Position numbers and translations under genes: made by a program
Notes under the pieces: generated by a model
What the model was told of the DNA's origin: nothing
Databases searched by the model: none
Seen by the model: the letters and a program-made list of their open reading frames with translations, nothing else
From: Brevibacillus sp.
GTDB taxonomy: Bacteria > Bacillota > Bacilli > Brevibacillales > Brevibacillaceae
DNA length: 24,813 nucleotides
Assembly: GCA_029240815.1 (NCBI GenBank)
Contig: JARDZO010000048.1
Location: forward strand, 1 to 24,813
Direction: 5' to 3'
In this document: positions 7,728 to 15,024 of the stretch, piece by piece
Position numbering within the stretch: position 1 is the first letter of the stretch
Layout of the letters: the number at the start of each line of letters is the position of its first letter

Positions 7728-8558
7728 TTATTCCATCCTTCCTCCGGATACCGCGGCTTCCTTCAATTGCTCCGCCATCTGCCTGAGCTGCTGCATGACG
7801 GCATCCAGCTCCTGTATTCGCGTAGACTGCTGCAGGCTGTGATTCATCGTCTTTTCCAGTTCGCCAGATACCGTCCCTACCAAACCATTCATTTCATCCA
7901 GAATGCGAAAAATGCTCTTTGCCGAGGTCGAGGTAGACTGAGAAAGTCTTCGAATCTCTTCTGCCACGACAGAAAACCCCCGCCCTGCTGTACCGGCACG
8001 AGCAGCTTCTAGCACAGCATTTAATCCCAACACATTGGAACGGGTGGATATGTCACGAATCAATTGGTTGATTTGCGAAGTCTCGGTGATTTTGGATTCC
8101 ATCTGAACAGCCGTCTCTGATAATGTATGACTGGCCAAAGCAAGATCGTTCGCTTCTTTTGCCAGACTCTCCGTATGGCTCGTGATGTTCTCGAGCGCAT
8201 CTGTCAAATTCTCAGCGAGTGCACGCAATCGATCTTCCTGATCGGTCGTCACGCCTGTGGCCAAACAACCGACCACCTGTCCATTCTCTACGATCGGAAA
8301 GCCTACCGCGATATACGGAACGCCGTAAAGCTCCTTGCCAATCTTGCGGACCACTCTCCGATTTTCTGCCACCGCTGTCGCATTGATGCTGCCGGCACGC
8401 AGCGGGTCCCCTACCTTGATTCCTAGATTCAAGTCTGATGCCGGATAATACGCCAAAAACTTCTCCCTGTCCGTAACCCCTACCATGCAATCAAACAAAA
8501 ACGCTTTCTGCAAAATCGGAGCTACCATCAAAAGACTGTTTAGTAATGACATGACCAT
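7728..8558 (-). CDS. Soluble methyl-accepting chemotaxis-like protein (YfmS-type)
   Basis: The product is 276 residues with no transmembrane helix, so it is a cytoplasmic chemoreceptor-like protein. Residues about 20-105 form a small sensor domain ([45 protein letters not shown]). A signalling region follows with the receptor tip [29 protein letters not shown] at about 197-225. The C-terminal helix is short, like B. subtilis YfmS. The first ATG (8558) lies only a few bases after GGGGGA; an ATG at 8552 has better spacing. It lies between the importer genes and paaA, so a role in sensing an aromatic acid or a metabolic state is plausible. The ligand is unknown. Confidence 0.82.
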   Translation of the reverse strand: MVMSLLNSLLMVAPILQKAFLFDCMVGVTDREKFLAYYPASDLNLGIKVGDPLRAGSINATAVAENRRVVRKIGKELYGVPYIAVGFPIVENGQVVGCLATGVTTDQEDRLRALAENLTDALENITSHTESLAKEANDLALASHTLSETAVQMESKITETSQINQLIRDISTRSNVLGLNAVLEAARAGTAGRGFSVVAEEIRRLSQSTSTSAKSIFRILDEMNGLVGTVSGELEKTMNHSLQQSTRIQELDAVMQQLRQMAEQLKEAAVSGGRME

Positions 8559-8563
8559 TTCCC

Positions 8564-8575
8564 CCAGACGTCTGG
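8564..8575. promoter_or_regulatory. 12-bp perfect palindrome in the leader of the chemoreceptor-like gene
   Basis: The sequence ccagacgtctgg is fully self-complementary and ends a few bases before the GGGGGA ribosome binding site. It could be an operator or the edge of the adjacent repeat. Confidence 0.35.
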
Positions 8576-8579
8576 TGAC

Positions 8580-8717
8580 TAGAAAACTTGGCTACGCCAA
8601 GCTTTTGGTGGAGCCTTAGTACCCAAAGGGCACAAGTCGCGCTTACTCACTGCGTTCGAAGTCGCGCTATGTTGCACTTGTACTGGATAGGAAACGTAAT
8701 TCCTATCTGTACGAAAA
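8580..8717 (+). repeat. Structured dispersed repeat, copy 1
   Basis: This segment matches the reverse complement of 23264-23368. Shared blocks are agaaaacttggctacgcca, cccaaagggcacaagtc, ttgcact, tactggata and atctgtacgaaaa. It holds hairpins CTTGGC-TAC-GCCAAG (8587-8601) and GATAGGAA-acgtaa-TTCCTATC (8686-8707). It is about 30 bases longer than copy 2; much of the extra lies between two direct gtcgcgc repeats (8636-8642 and 8661-8667). It fills most of the gap between the substrate-binding protein gene and the chemoreceptor-like gene. Confidence 0.75.
8583..8604 (-). terminator. Possible terminator hairpin after the importer operon
   Basis: On the minus strand AAGCTTGGC-GTA-GCCAAGTTTTCT forms a 6-bp GC-rich stem, extendable with G-T and A-T pairs, followed by TTTTCT. 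It is part of the structured repeat. It could separate the liv-type genes from the chemoreceptor-like gene. Confidence 0.45.
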
Positions 8718-8785
8718 CAGCCGTCCCTCCCGCATCTTCCGTTTGCGGAAAGAACAGCCGTTTTACGCTTCAGCCTTGTTGTCCT

Positions 8786-9997
8786 TTATTTAAGAATCTG
8801 AAATTTGCCATCTTTGACTTCTACCATGATCATGCTGTCTTCCGTCAAGCCGTTGTGGTCTTCTGCGGAGAAGACAAATTCACCTGTTACCCCAACGTAT
8901 TTTACTTTCTCCAGCACCTCACCCAGCTTGGATGCATCGCCGCCTGCCTGCTTCAATCCTTCGACCATCAGATTCAAGCCATCGTAGCCGTAGCCTGCAA
9001 AGCCATCTGGCTCCACATTGTAAGCAGCCTTGTAACCATCTACGAATTTCTTGACGACTGCTGCTTGAGGATCGTTTGCATCGATCTGATCAGGTACCAG
9101 CAATTTACCCGCTACCATCAGGACTCCGTTGCCAGCATCACCTACGAGCTCGAGGAATTTGCTATTGGCAGAACCGTGGCTGCTGATGATCGGAATGCTC
9201 AGGTTCAGCTGTTTGGCTTCTTTTACAATCGTCGCGGGTCCTGGATTGGTCCCTGCTACGATCAAAGCCTGTGCGTCTGTCCCTTTGATCTTGGTCAATT
9301 GGGAGCTCATGGACGGATCCTTGGTTCCGTATTTTTCTTCGGCAACGATCGTGATACCGTATTCAGGCGCGTATTTCTTCAATTGCTGTGTCCAGCCGCT
9401 GCCGTATGGATTGCTGTCGTTGAGCATCGCCACTTTGGTGATGCCTTTTTCTTTCAAATATTTATAGATGCGCTTGGTTCCGTGAACATCGGTATGTGGA
9501 GTCTTGAAGATACCTGCACGTACCGGATTCGTGATTTGGTCAGCCGCTGCCATGGAGATCAGAGGAATCTTTTCGGACTGGGAGAATTCAGCCATTCCGA
9601 GGGATGGACCGCTGCCCGAGGATCCAAGTACTGCTACGACCTTTTCCTTGGAGACCAGCTTTTTGATCGCTTTGACCGCTTCCGTGTTGTCGGATTTGTC
9701 ATCTTCAAATACCACTTCGACCGGACGACCCTCTACACCACCAGCGCCATTTATTTCTTTCACCAGCAACTCCACTGCCTGTTTCTCAGGTACGCCGAGT
9801 GGGCTGTTTGGACCCGTCATGGAGAATACCGCACCTAGCTTGATCGGCTCCTTGCTGCCCGCTTCTGCCGTTTGTCCCGTTGCTGCCGGTTGTCCTGCTT
9901 CAGCAGCAGGCTTGGCACCGCCTCCACAAGCACTGAGCAAAACCATGGAAGCCAAAGCAATCGGGTAGAGCCACTTGGTCTTTTGACGTTTGTTCAC
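8786..9997 (-). CDS. livK: ABC transporter substrate-binding lipoprotein (LivJ/LivK family)
   Basis: This is an extracytoplasmic solute-binding protein of the Leu/Ile/Val-binding type (Peripla_BP_6), 403 residues. It begins with a basic N-region and a lipoprotein signal ending LLSAC, with Cys24 as the lipidation site, followed by a Gly/Ala/Thr-rich linker. The mature protein opens with KLGAVFSMTGPNSPLG and continues VELLVKEINGAGGVEGR, both typical. I chose the GTG at 9997 because TAGGGGG lies 8 bases before it; the frame is open to 10054 but that start gives no proper signal. It is the last gene of a five-gene importer. Because of its position among PAA genes the ligand may be an aromatic acid rather than a branched-chain amino acid (inference). 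Confidence 0.9.
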   Translation of the reverse strand: MNKRQKTKWLYPIALASMVLLSACGGGAKPAAEAGQPAATGQTAEAGSKEPIKLGAVFSMTGPNSPLGVPEKQAVELLVKEINGAGGVEGRPVEVVFEDDKSDNTEAVKAIKKLVSKEKVVAVLGSSGSGPSLGMAEFSQSEKIPLISMAAADQITNPVRAGIFKTPHTDVHGTKRIYKYLKEKGITKVAMLNDSNPYGSGWTQQLKKYAPEYGITIVAEEKYGTKDPSMSSQLTKIKGTDAQALIVAGTNPGPATIVKEAKQLNLSIPIISSHGSANSKFLELVGDAGNGVLMVAGKLLVPDQIDANDPQAAVVKKFVDGYKAAYNVEPDGFAGYGYDGLNLMVEGLKQAGGDASKLGEVLEKVKYVGVTGEFVFSAEDHNGLTEDSMIMVEVKDGKFQILK

Positions 9998-10040
9998 GGA
10001 AAAACCCCCTAGAATAGTTGTCGCTTTGTATGTTTTATTG

Positions 10041-10784
10041 TCAAACCGCTTCATGGGAATGTCCCAGATAGGCAGATTGCACTCTCGGATCGTTGCTGAT
10101 CATCTCTGCTGTGCCTTCCAGCATGACGGTTCCGGTGGAAAGCACATACGCCCGGTCTGAAATGGCCAGCGCGGCGCGAGCATTTTGCTCGACCAGCAGT
10201 ACGGTGGTCCCCCACTGCGAGCGAATTTCTTGCACAATCGTCAAGATTTCCTTGGCGATCAAAGGTGCCAGCCCCAATGACGGCTCGTCCAACAAGAGCA
10301 GCTGTGGTCGTGAGAGCAGTGCCCTGCCGATCGCCAGCATTTGTTGTTGACCGCCGGAGAGCGTACCGCCGAGCTGCCACTTCCGCTCAGCCAGGATCGG
10401 GAAGCGCTCGTACACCGTCTCCATCTCTTTGGCGATGTCGCTCTTGCTCGTCTTGGGCATTCGGTGAGAAGCTCCCAGCCATAGGTTGTCTTCCACTGTC
10501 AGTGTGGAGAATATTTGTCTGCGCTCAGGCACATGCGCCATTCCCCTCGCCACTACCAGTTCAGCCGGCACGCGAGTAATGTCCTGATCGCGGAACCAGA
10601 CGCTACCGTCTTTGGCTCCGTGCAAGCCGCAGATGCAATTGAGCAGCGTCGTCTTGCCCGCTCCATTTGAGCCGAGCAAGGATACGATCTCTCCTTCATT
10701 TACTTGCAGGTCAATTCCATGCAGCACTTCGACAGGACCGTAACGAGCCTTCATGTTTTCTACGCGTAAGATCGCTTTTCCCAT
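10041..10784 (-). CDS. livF: ABC transporter ATP-binding protein LivF
   Basis: This is one of the two ATPases of a HAAT-family (branched-chain amino acid type) importer, 247 residues. Walker A GSNGAGKTT is at about 38-46; the ABC signature is in GGTLSGGQQQMLAIGRALL, Walker B is LLLLDEPSLGLAP and the switch His lies past LLVEQN. The N-terminus MGKAILRVENMKARYGPVEVLHGI is typical of LivF. The ATG at 10784 has GGGGGTGA upstream; the longer frame to 10919 lies within livG. It begins 4 bases after the livG stop. Confidence 0.93.
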   Translation of the reverse strand: MGKAILRVENMKARYGPVEVLHGIDLQVNEGEIVSLLGSNGAGKTTLLNCICGLHGAKDGSVWFRDQDITRVPAELVVARGMAHVPERRQIFSTLTVEDNLWLGASHRMPKTSKSDIAKEMETVYERFPILAERKWQLGGTLSGGQQQMLAIGRALLSRPQLLLLDEPSLGLAPLIAKEILTIVQEIRSQWGTTVLLVEQNARAALAISDRAYVLSTGTVMLEGTAEMISNDPRVQSAYLGHSHEAV

Positions 10785-10788
10785 CTCT

Positions 10789-11571
10789 TCACCCCCGACT
10801 GTCTTCCTGTTCTTCCGTTCCCAGATAGGCCGCAATGACTCGCGGATTCTCCTGAATTTCGCGCGGGGTTCCTTCCGCAATTTTACTGCCTTGATCCAGG
10901 ACAACGATTCGATCGGCAATGGTCATAATCATGTCCATATCGTGCTCGACCAGTAGGATTGCCGTTCCGTTTTGGCGAATCTCCTGAAACATCCGGCTCA
11001 TCTCTGCTGTCTCAGTATGATTCAAGCCAGCGGCCGGCTCATCGAGTAGCAACAGTCTCGGTTCTGCCACCATCGCACGGGCAATTTCCATCAAGCGCAG
11101 TTTCCCGTACGGCAGACTCCCCGCCTGTGAAGCAGTCAGAGACGAGAGCCCTACCTTTTCCAGCCACGTCTTGGCACGCTCCTGCATCATCCGTTCTTCG
11201 CGACGCGATTTCGTCAGGCTCATTCCGCACGAAAACAGGCTCGAATGCGTCTTCGTATGCATGCCCACCATGACGTTCTCCAAGACGGTCATATCATCAA
11301 AGGTCTGGAGATTTTGAAAGGTTCGGGTGATCCCCATTTTTGCGTATTCATAGCCGGGTACTTGGGTCATCGGCTGATTGTCGAAGCGGATTTCTCCCTC
11401 AGAAGGCGGGATGACACCCGATACCATGTTGAGTACCGTGCTTTTTCCTGCACCGTTCGGACCGATCAGCGCCAGGATTTCTCCCTGTTGTACCTGAAAA
11501 TCAACGTGATTGACTGCGCGCACTCCACCGAAATCGCGTGAAAGGTCTTGTACTGCTAGCAGAGTTGTCAT
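10789..11571 (-). CDS. livG: ABC transporter ATP-binding protein LivG
   Basis: The second importer ATPase, 260 residues. Walker A GPNGAGKST is at 37-45, and GITRTFQNLQTFDDMTVLENVMVG follows. The signature is the LivG-type LPYGKLRLMEIARAM, and Walker B is LLLLDEPAAGLN. The switch His lies in LLVEHDMD. Its ATG overlaps the livM stop codon in an ATGA arrangement, which indicates translational coupling. It works with LivF on the cytoplasmic face of the LivHM channel. Confidence 0.93.
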   Translation of the reverse strand: MTTLLAVQDLSRDFGGVRAVNHVDFQVQQGEILALIGPNGAGKSTVLNMVSGVIPPSEGEIRFDNQPMTQVPGYEYAKMGITRTFQNLQTFDDMTVLENVMVGMHTKTHSSLFSCGMSLTKSRREERMMQERAKTWLEKVGLSSLTASQAGSLPYGKLRLMEIARAMVAEPRLLLLDEPAAGLNHTETAEMSRMFQEIRQNGTAILLVEHDMDMIMTIADRIVVLDQGSKIAEGTPREIQENPRVIAAYLGTEEQEDSRG

Positions 11572-12584
11572 GTCGCCGCCTTCCTTTCCACCCGTTGCTC
11601 TGTTGGTGCCGGTGCTTTTTTTGCTTGCGCTTTTTCATACATGGAACGGATGCGCGGTACCAGCCCTTCCGGCATGAACATCACGATCAGCACCAGGATG
11701 GCACCAAACACGATCGTATCGACATCGCCCTGCAGACCCGGCACAACTTCACTCATCAAGACGAGCCCTTCACTGATGAATCCGATGAGCAAGGTCCCAA
11801 TCAAGGCTCCCCAGATGCTCGTCATCCCGCCAATGACCACCATCGTCAAAAACTTGATCGACTCATGCATGCCGAACGGCTGGGGATCGAGAATGCCCAT
11901 ATAGTGTGCGTACAACCCACCGGAGACCCCGGCAAACATCCCGCTGACAACGAAGGCATTCAGTTTGAATTTTCGAACATCAATTCCCATGGACGTCGCG
12001 GCAATCTCGCTCTTGTGAATCGCCCGGAAGGCCCGTCCGATCCGGGAGTGCATGAGGTTCAGCGAGAAGAGCAGCACACAGGTGACGACTCCCCAAATCA
12101 GGTAGTACATCGACAGTTCACTGTCTCCAAAGAACGTAATCTTCGGAATGCTGATCATGCCGCTGGCACCGCCCGTTACAGGCTCCCACTCTGATATTCC
12201 GATCTGGACGATGTATCCAAAGGCAAGTGTCGCCATCGCCAAGTAGTAGCCCTGTAATCCCGCAATCGCTCTCCCCAGGATAAAGGCGAACAGCCCAGGT
12301 ACGATCGCCGAAGCTACAAGACCCACTAACGGCGTCAATCCGAGCTTTGTGGTCAAAACCGCTGACGTATAGGCACCGATGCCCCAAAACGATGCTTGTC
12401 CTAATGAGATTTGTCCCGCCAGGCCCATTACCAGGCATAAACCGATGGAAACAATGGCATGGAGGCCGATGACAATCCCCACGGAGCGATAGTATTCGTC
12501 CGGCATTATAAATGGAAAGAGAATCATGAGTGCCAAATAGATGCCTAAGCCTTTCCCCCACTTACCAACCAGTTGCTTCATCAT
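11568..12584 (-). CDS. livM: ABC transporter permease LivM
   Basis: A 338-residue integral membrane permease with roughly eight to ten hydrophobic helices. LCLVMGLAGQISLGQASFWGIGAYTSAVL is the family hallmark, and GVSGGLYAHYMG and VVIGGMTSIWGALIG are also typical. The C-terminal tail is basic. ATG codons at 12584 and 12581 are both possible; AAGGAGGGCT lies just before the first, so the second has better spacing. The first overlaps the livH stop by 4 bases. Confidence 0.93.
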   Translation of the reverse strand: MMKQLVGKWGKGLGIYLALMILFPFIMPDEYYRSVGIVIGLHAIVSIGLCLVMGLAGQISLGQASFWGIGAYTSAVLTTKLGLTPLVGLVASAIVPGLFAFILGRAIAGLQGYYLAMATLAFGYIVQIGISEWEPVTGGASGMISIPKITFFGDSELSMYYLIWGVVTCVLLFSLNLMHSRIGRAFRAIHKSEIAATSMGIDVRKFKLNAFVVSGMFAGVSGGLYAHYMGILDPQPFGMHESIKFLTMVVIGGMTSIWGALIGTLLIGFISEGLVLMSEVVPGLQGDVDTIVFGAILVLIVMFMPEGLVPRIRSMYEKAQAKKAPAPTEQRVERKAAT

Positions 12585-13459
12585 AGCCCTCCTTTCCCTA
12601 CGCTGCGTTCTCCAAAGATGCCGGATGGCTTGATCAACAACATGGCGATCAACACCAGAAAGGCAATCGCGTCTTTCATCCCTGAACTGATATAACCTGC
12701 GCCGAGTGACTCGACGATTCCGAGGATAAATGCGGCAACGGCTGCACCCAACGGATTACCCAGCCCGCCCAGAATGGCTGCCGAAAAACCTTTGATTCCG
12801 AGCAGTACCCCGATATCGTAGGAGGTCACACTCAAAGGGGCGATCACAATGCCGGCAATTGCACCTGTCGCACCACTGATTCCAAAAGCCAGCATACTCA
12901 TTTTTGCCGGGCTGATTCCCATCAGTCTCGCCGCCATCGGATTGATCGAACAGGCATTGATCTTTTTGCCGAGCATGGTCTTGTCCATCAAATACCACAG
13001 CAGAAACAAAATGATGAGGACCGCGACTAAAATCCACACGCTTTGCTGGGCGATATTCACGCCTCCCAGCGATATCGGCTGATTACTCGTAATCGGATCG
13101 AGTGCGTAAGCGTCCTTGCCCCAGATCAAGCTCGCCAGACCGCGTATCAGAGTGGAAATCCCGATGGTCAAAATGATCAAGCTGATCGGGCTAGCCTTTT
13201 TGACGTAAGCGATTACATACTTCTGCATGAGTACGCCTACCAGTGTGACGATCAGAATCGCCAATAAAGCGGCCAAGGCGTAAGGGACATTCATGCCTAT
13301 CATCGCTACTGTGACCATCCCGCCCAGCATCAAGAACTCGCCTTGTGCCAGGTTGATCACTTTGCTGACGTTGTAGATCGTGATGAATCCAACTGCGACG
13401 ATGGCATAAATGCCGCCACTAACCAAGCCGTTTGCAACGTATTGCAGTAATTCTGTCAT
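12581..13459 (-). CDS. livH: ABC transporter permease LivH
   Basis: A 292-residue integral membrane permease, partner of LivM. It starts MTELLQYVANGLVSGGIYAIVAVG, as LivH proteins do, then YNVSKVINLAQGEFLMLGGM; the C-terminal half has GFSAAILGGLGNPLGA. It is the first gene of the importer operon in the order H-M-G-F-K. The ribosome site AAGGGGGT is about 11 bases from the ATG, a little far. A cre-like box lies in its leader, and the paaX terminator lies upstream. Confidence 0.93.
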   Translation of the reverse strand: MTELLQYVANGLVSGGIYAIVAVGFITIYNVSKVINLAQGEFLMLGGMVTVAMIGMNVPYALAALLAILIVTLVGVLMQKYVIAYVKKASPISLIILTIGISTLIRGLASLIWGKDAYALDPITSNQPISLGGVNIAQQSVWILVAVLIILFLLWYLMDKTMLGKKINACSINPMAARLMGISPAKMSMLAFGISGATGAIAGIVIAPLSVTSYDIGVLLGIKGFSAAILGGLGNPLGAAVAAFILGIVESLGAGYISSGMKDAIAFLVLIAMLLIKPSGIFGERSVGKGGL

Positions 13460-13494
13460 GCTCGTGCTGTACCCCCTTTATCTAGCCTCTATAA

Positions 13495-13533
13495 TCTTCC
13501 ATTTAAAACGCTTACATTTTAATTAATGGAAGA
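13495..13533. promoter_or_regulatory. cre-like box inside a 9-bp inverted repeat, livH leader
   Basis: The minus strand reads ATGTAAGCGTTTTAA at 13503-13517, matching the cre consensus except for the C near the 3' end. It lies between perfect inverted 9-mers TCTTCCATT (13495-13503) and AATGGAAGA (13525-13533). It could be a CcpA site, a second regulator's operator, or both. No convincing -35/-10 pair was found. Confidence 0.45.
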
Positions 13534-13549
13534 ATTAATTATAATAAAT

Positions 13550-13569
13550 GCCCTAGCTGAAACTAGGGC
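13550..13569 (-). terminator. Terminator after the paaX-family gene
   Basis: A perfect 7-bp stem, GCCCTAG with CTAGGGC, closes a 6-base loop. On the minus strand ATTTATTATAATT follows. On the plus strand gttttgttt follows, so it may work both ways. It lies between the paaX-family stop and livH. Confidence 0.75.
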
Positions 13570-13596
13570 GTTTTGTTTGGTGCGTGGCTTTCGCAC

Positions 13597-14424
13597 CTAT
13601 TTTTCAGGCGCTGCCTCATACACTGTCTCAAAGAATCGAACAGCCCCTGGATTCAATAATTGATAATAATTTTGGAAAAGTTGATCCGCTTCTTGCCCTA
13701 ACCATAGCTCCGGCAAAAGTTCCTGTGGCAAATCAGGATCGATGAACAAAAACTTTCGATACTGATGCACCAGCTTGGTTTTGTTCACAAAGCACAGGCT
13801 ATCGGGAACTTCCTTGTTTTGGCGAATGCTCTCTTCCAGTTCTTCGTACTCCGTGCGGTATGTATCGATGAATTCCCTGTACTTGGCATTGATCTCGTCG
13901 ATATTCCAGCATTTCTGTACCAACTGCTTCGGATCGCTCCAGCCTACATGCTCAGCCGAGAACACTTCCACATACTCGGTAATCTCCTGTGATTCGGTCA
14001 ATTCTTTGATCGGATCGCTCAAATTGTTGGGGCTGATCCAGGTGCTCGTCGTCAGCATGCCAAAGCCCATCCAGCCAAGCTCTTTGCGCAGTTGGTCCCG
14101 CAATGCTCTGCGCTCCTCCGGGATGTTGTAGCTCACCATGCACCACTTGCCATCCCAGACACCTGTTTCCACCTTGTAGATCCTCGCTGCCGCCTCCTCC
14201 AGCCGTTTTTTGCCACGCTCGGAAACCGAGTAAAAGCTGCGATTTCCTACTTTTCGTGACTCCAACCAGCCTTGGCGAAGCATCCGGGATATAGCGGCGC
14301 GGACAGCTGGCTCTGACAATCCGAACTCTCCCATGAGTTTGGTCAAGCTGCCAATCCAGATTTCACTACCGTAATGACGGACATATTCACCATAAATTGT
14401 AAACAGCATGGATTGTGGCTTCAC
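13597..14424 (-). CDS. paaX: PaaX-family transcriptional repressor
   Basis: PaaX proteins are winged-helix repressors released by phenylacetyl-CoA. The 275-residue product starts VKPQSMLFTIYGEYVRHYG, which aligns with PaaX N-termini. A winged helix follows at about 20-85 (LSEPAVRAAISRMLRQGWLESRK, then FYSVSERGKKRLEEA). The middle matches the PaaX core (WDGKWCMVSYNIPEERRALRDQLRKELGWMGFG), and the C-terminal part is also family-like. I chose the GTG at 14424, nine bases after GGAGGT; the frame is open to 14511. Its own sigma-A promoter overlaps an operator, so autoregulation is likely. It is monocistronic, ending at the 13550 hairpin. Confidence 0.92.
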   Translation of the reverse strand: MKPQSMLFTIYGEYVRHYGSEIWIGSLTKLMGEFGLSEPAVRAAISRMLRQGWLESRKVGNRSFYSVSERGKKRLEEAAARIYKVETGVWDGKWCMVSYNIPEERRALRDQLRKELGWMGFGMLTTSTWISPNNLSDPIKELTESQEITEYVEVFSAEHVGWSDPKQLVQKCWNIDEINAKYREFIDTYRTEYEELEESIRQNKEVPDSLCFVNKTKLVHQYRKFLFIDPDLPQELLPELWLGQEADQLFQNYYQLLNPGAVRFFETVYEAAPEK

Positions 14425-14514
14425 GTTTTTTCTACCTCCAGATCGATTCATACCTATTCGCTGTGAAATTGTATCATATTCTTTGCATGCGCGTGAATCG
14501 ATCCAGAACATATG

Positions 14515-14534
14515 ACGTTATAATTATATAACGT
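14515..14534. promoter_or_regulatory. Perfect palindrome at the paaX-family promoter
   Basis: The sequence acgttataattatataacgt has perfect 8-bp arms, ACGTTATA and TATAACGT, around TAAT. It overlaps the 23-bp operator at 14527-14549 and lies just downstream of the predicted start point. It may provide an extra half-site for co-operative repressor binding. Confidence 0.6.
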
Positions 14535-14549
14535 TATTCTTACGTCATT
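14527..14549 (+). promoter_or_regulatory. Putative PAA operator at the paaX-family promoter
   Basis: TATAACGT-TATTCTT-ACGTCATT has the same ACGT-N7-ACGT layout as the sites at 7649-7671 and 24374-24396. It overlaps the paaX -10 box by 3 bp, exactly as at paaA. Confidence 0.62.
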
Positions 14550-14575
14550 ATATTAAAACGTTTATGAAGAGTCAA
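14547..14575 (-). promoter_or_regulatory. Sigma-A promoter of the paaX-family gene
   Basis: On the minus strand -35 TTGACT (14570-14575), a 17-base spacer and a perfect -10 TATAAT (14547-14552). This is the best promoter match in the window. The -35 lies 1 base after the stop of the thioesterase gene, so the PAA operon could also read through into the repressor gene. Predicted start near 14540. Confidence 0.8.
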
Positions 14576-14576
14576 T

Positions 14577-14996
14577 TTATTCTGCATATTTTTTGTCGAT
14601 TTCTGCCTGTAATTGCTGAAATCGACGCTGCATCTCATCCTTGTTGAAAATAGCTTGCGTGAACATGCCCACCCCGACACGATTGCGGGGGGTGTCTGCC
14701 GTAACCTCGCAGACTACCCGCTTTTCTGTTACTTCCACGCAAACCGCACGGAAGGTGACCTCCTGTCCAATGACTGCCGGACCGACATGCTTGATATCAA
14801 TAGCAAAGCCAGAGCCTTCCTCGTGCTCTTCCAAGTGAGGCAAAAGGACGTAGCGCCCTGCCTTTTCCATGTGATAGATCATGCTTACGGTAGACATGAC
14901 GGGATGAATCACTTCCCCGTCAAATACAGGAACCATCTCTGCCGTTACCGTCACGGAGAATTCCGCTGCCGCGCCTGGTTGGAGTCCATTTTTCAA
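14577..14996 (-). CDS. FlK-type hot-dog acyl-CoA thioesterase
   Basis: The 139-residue protein belongs to the thioesterase family typified by FlK, the fluoroacetyl-CoA thioesterase. The FlK catalytic triad as I recall it is Thr42, Glu50 and His76; here Thr36, Glu44 and His70 occur with the same 8- and 26-residue spacings (STVSMIYHMEKAGR, then FAIDIKHVGPAVIGQ). The start is a TTG at 14996 with AAGGAGGTGA five bases before it; the frame is open to 15155 without a site. It is the last gene of the PAA run, 28 bases after the thiolase. I infer a housekeeping role, releasing CoA from reactive or dead-end acyl-CoAs; the substrate is unknown. Confidence 0.85.
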   Translation of the reverse strand: MKNGLQPGAAAEFSVTVTAEMVPVFDGEVIHPVMSTVSMIYHMEKAGRYVLLPHLEEHEEGSGFAIDIKHVGPAVIGQEVTFRAVCVEVTEKRVVCEVTADTPRNRVGVGMFTQAIFNKDEMQRRFQQLQAEIDKKYAE

Positions 14997-15024
14997 GATC
15001 GTCACCTCCTTTTGTGGTGCTGTT

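Noticed and set aside
8716..8761. Pair of direct repeats aacagccgt with an inner TTCCG/CGGAA hairpin as a terminator for the importer operon
   Set aside because: The stem is short and no T-run follows on the minus strand. The hairpin at 8587-8601 is a better candidate.
8588..9838. 416-residue plus-strand ORF starting in the structured repeat
   Set aside because: It is antisense to the substrate-binding protein gene, and its Cys/His/Phe-rich product has no family likeness.
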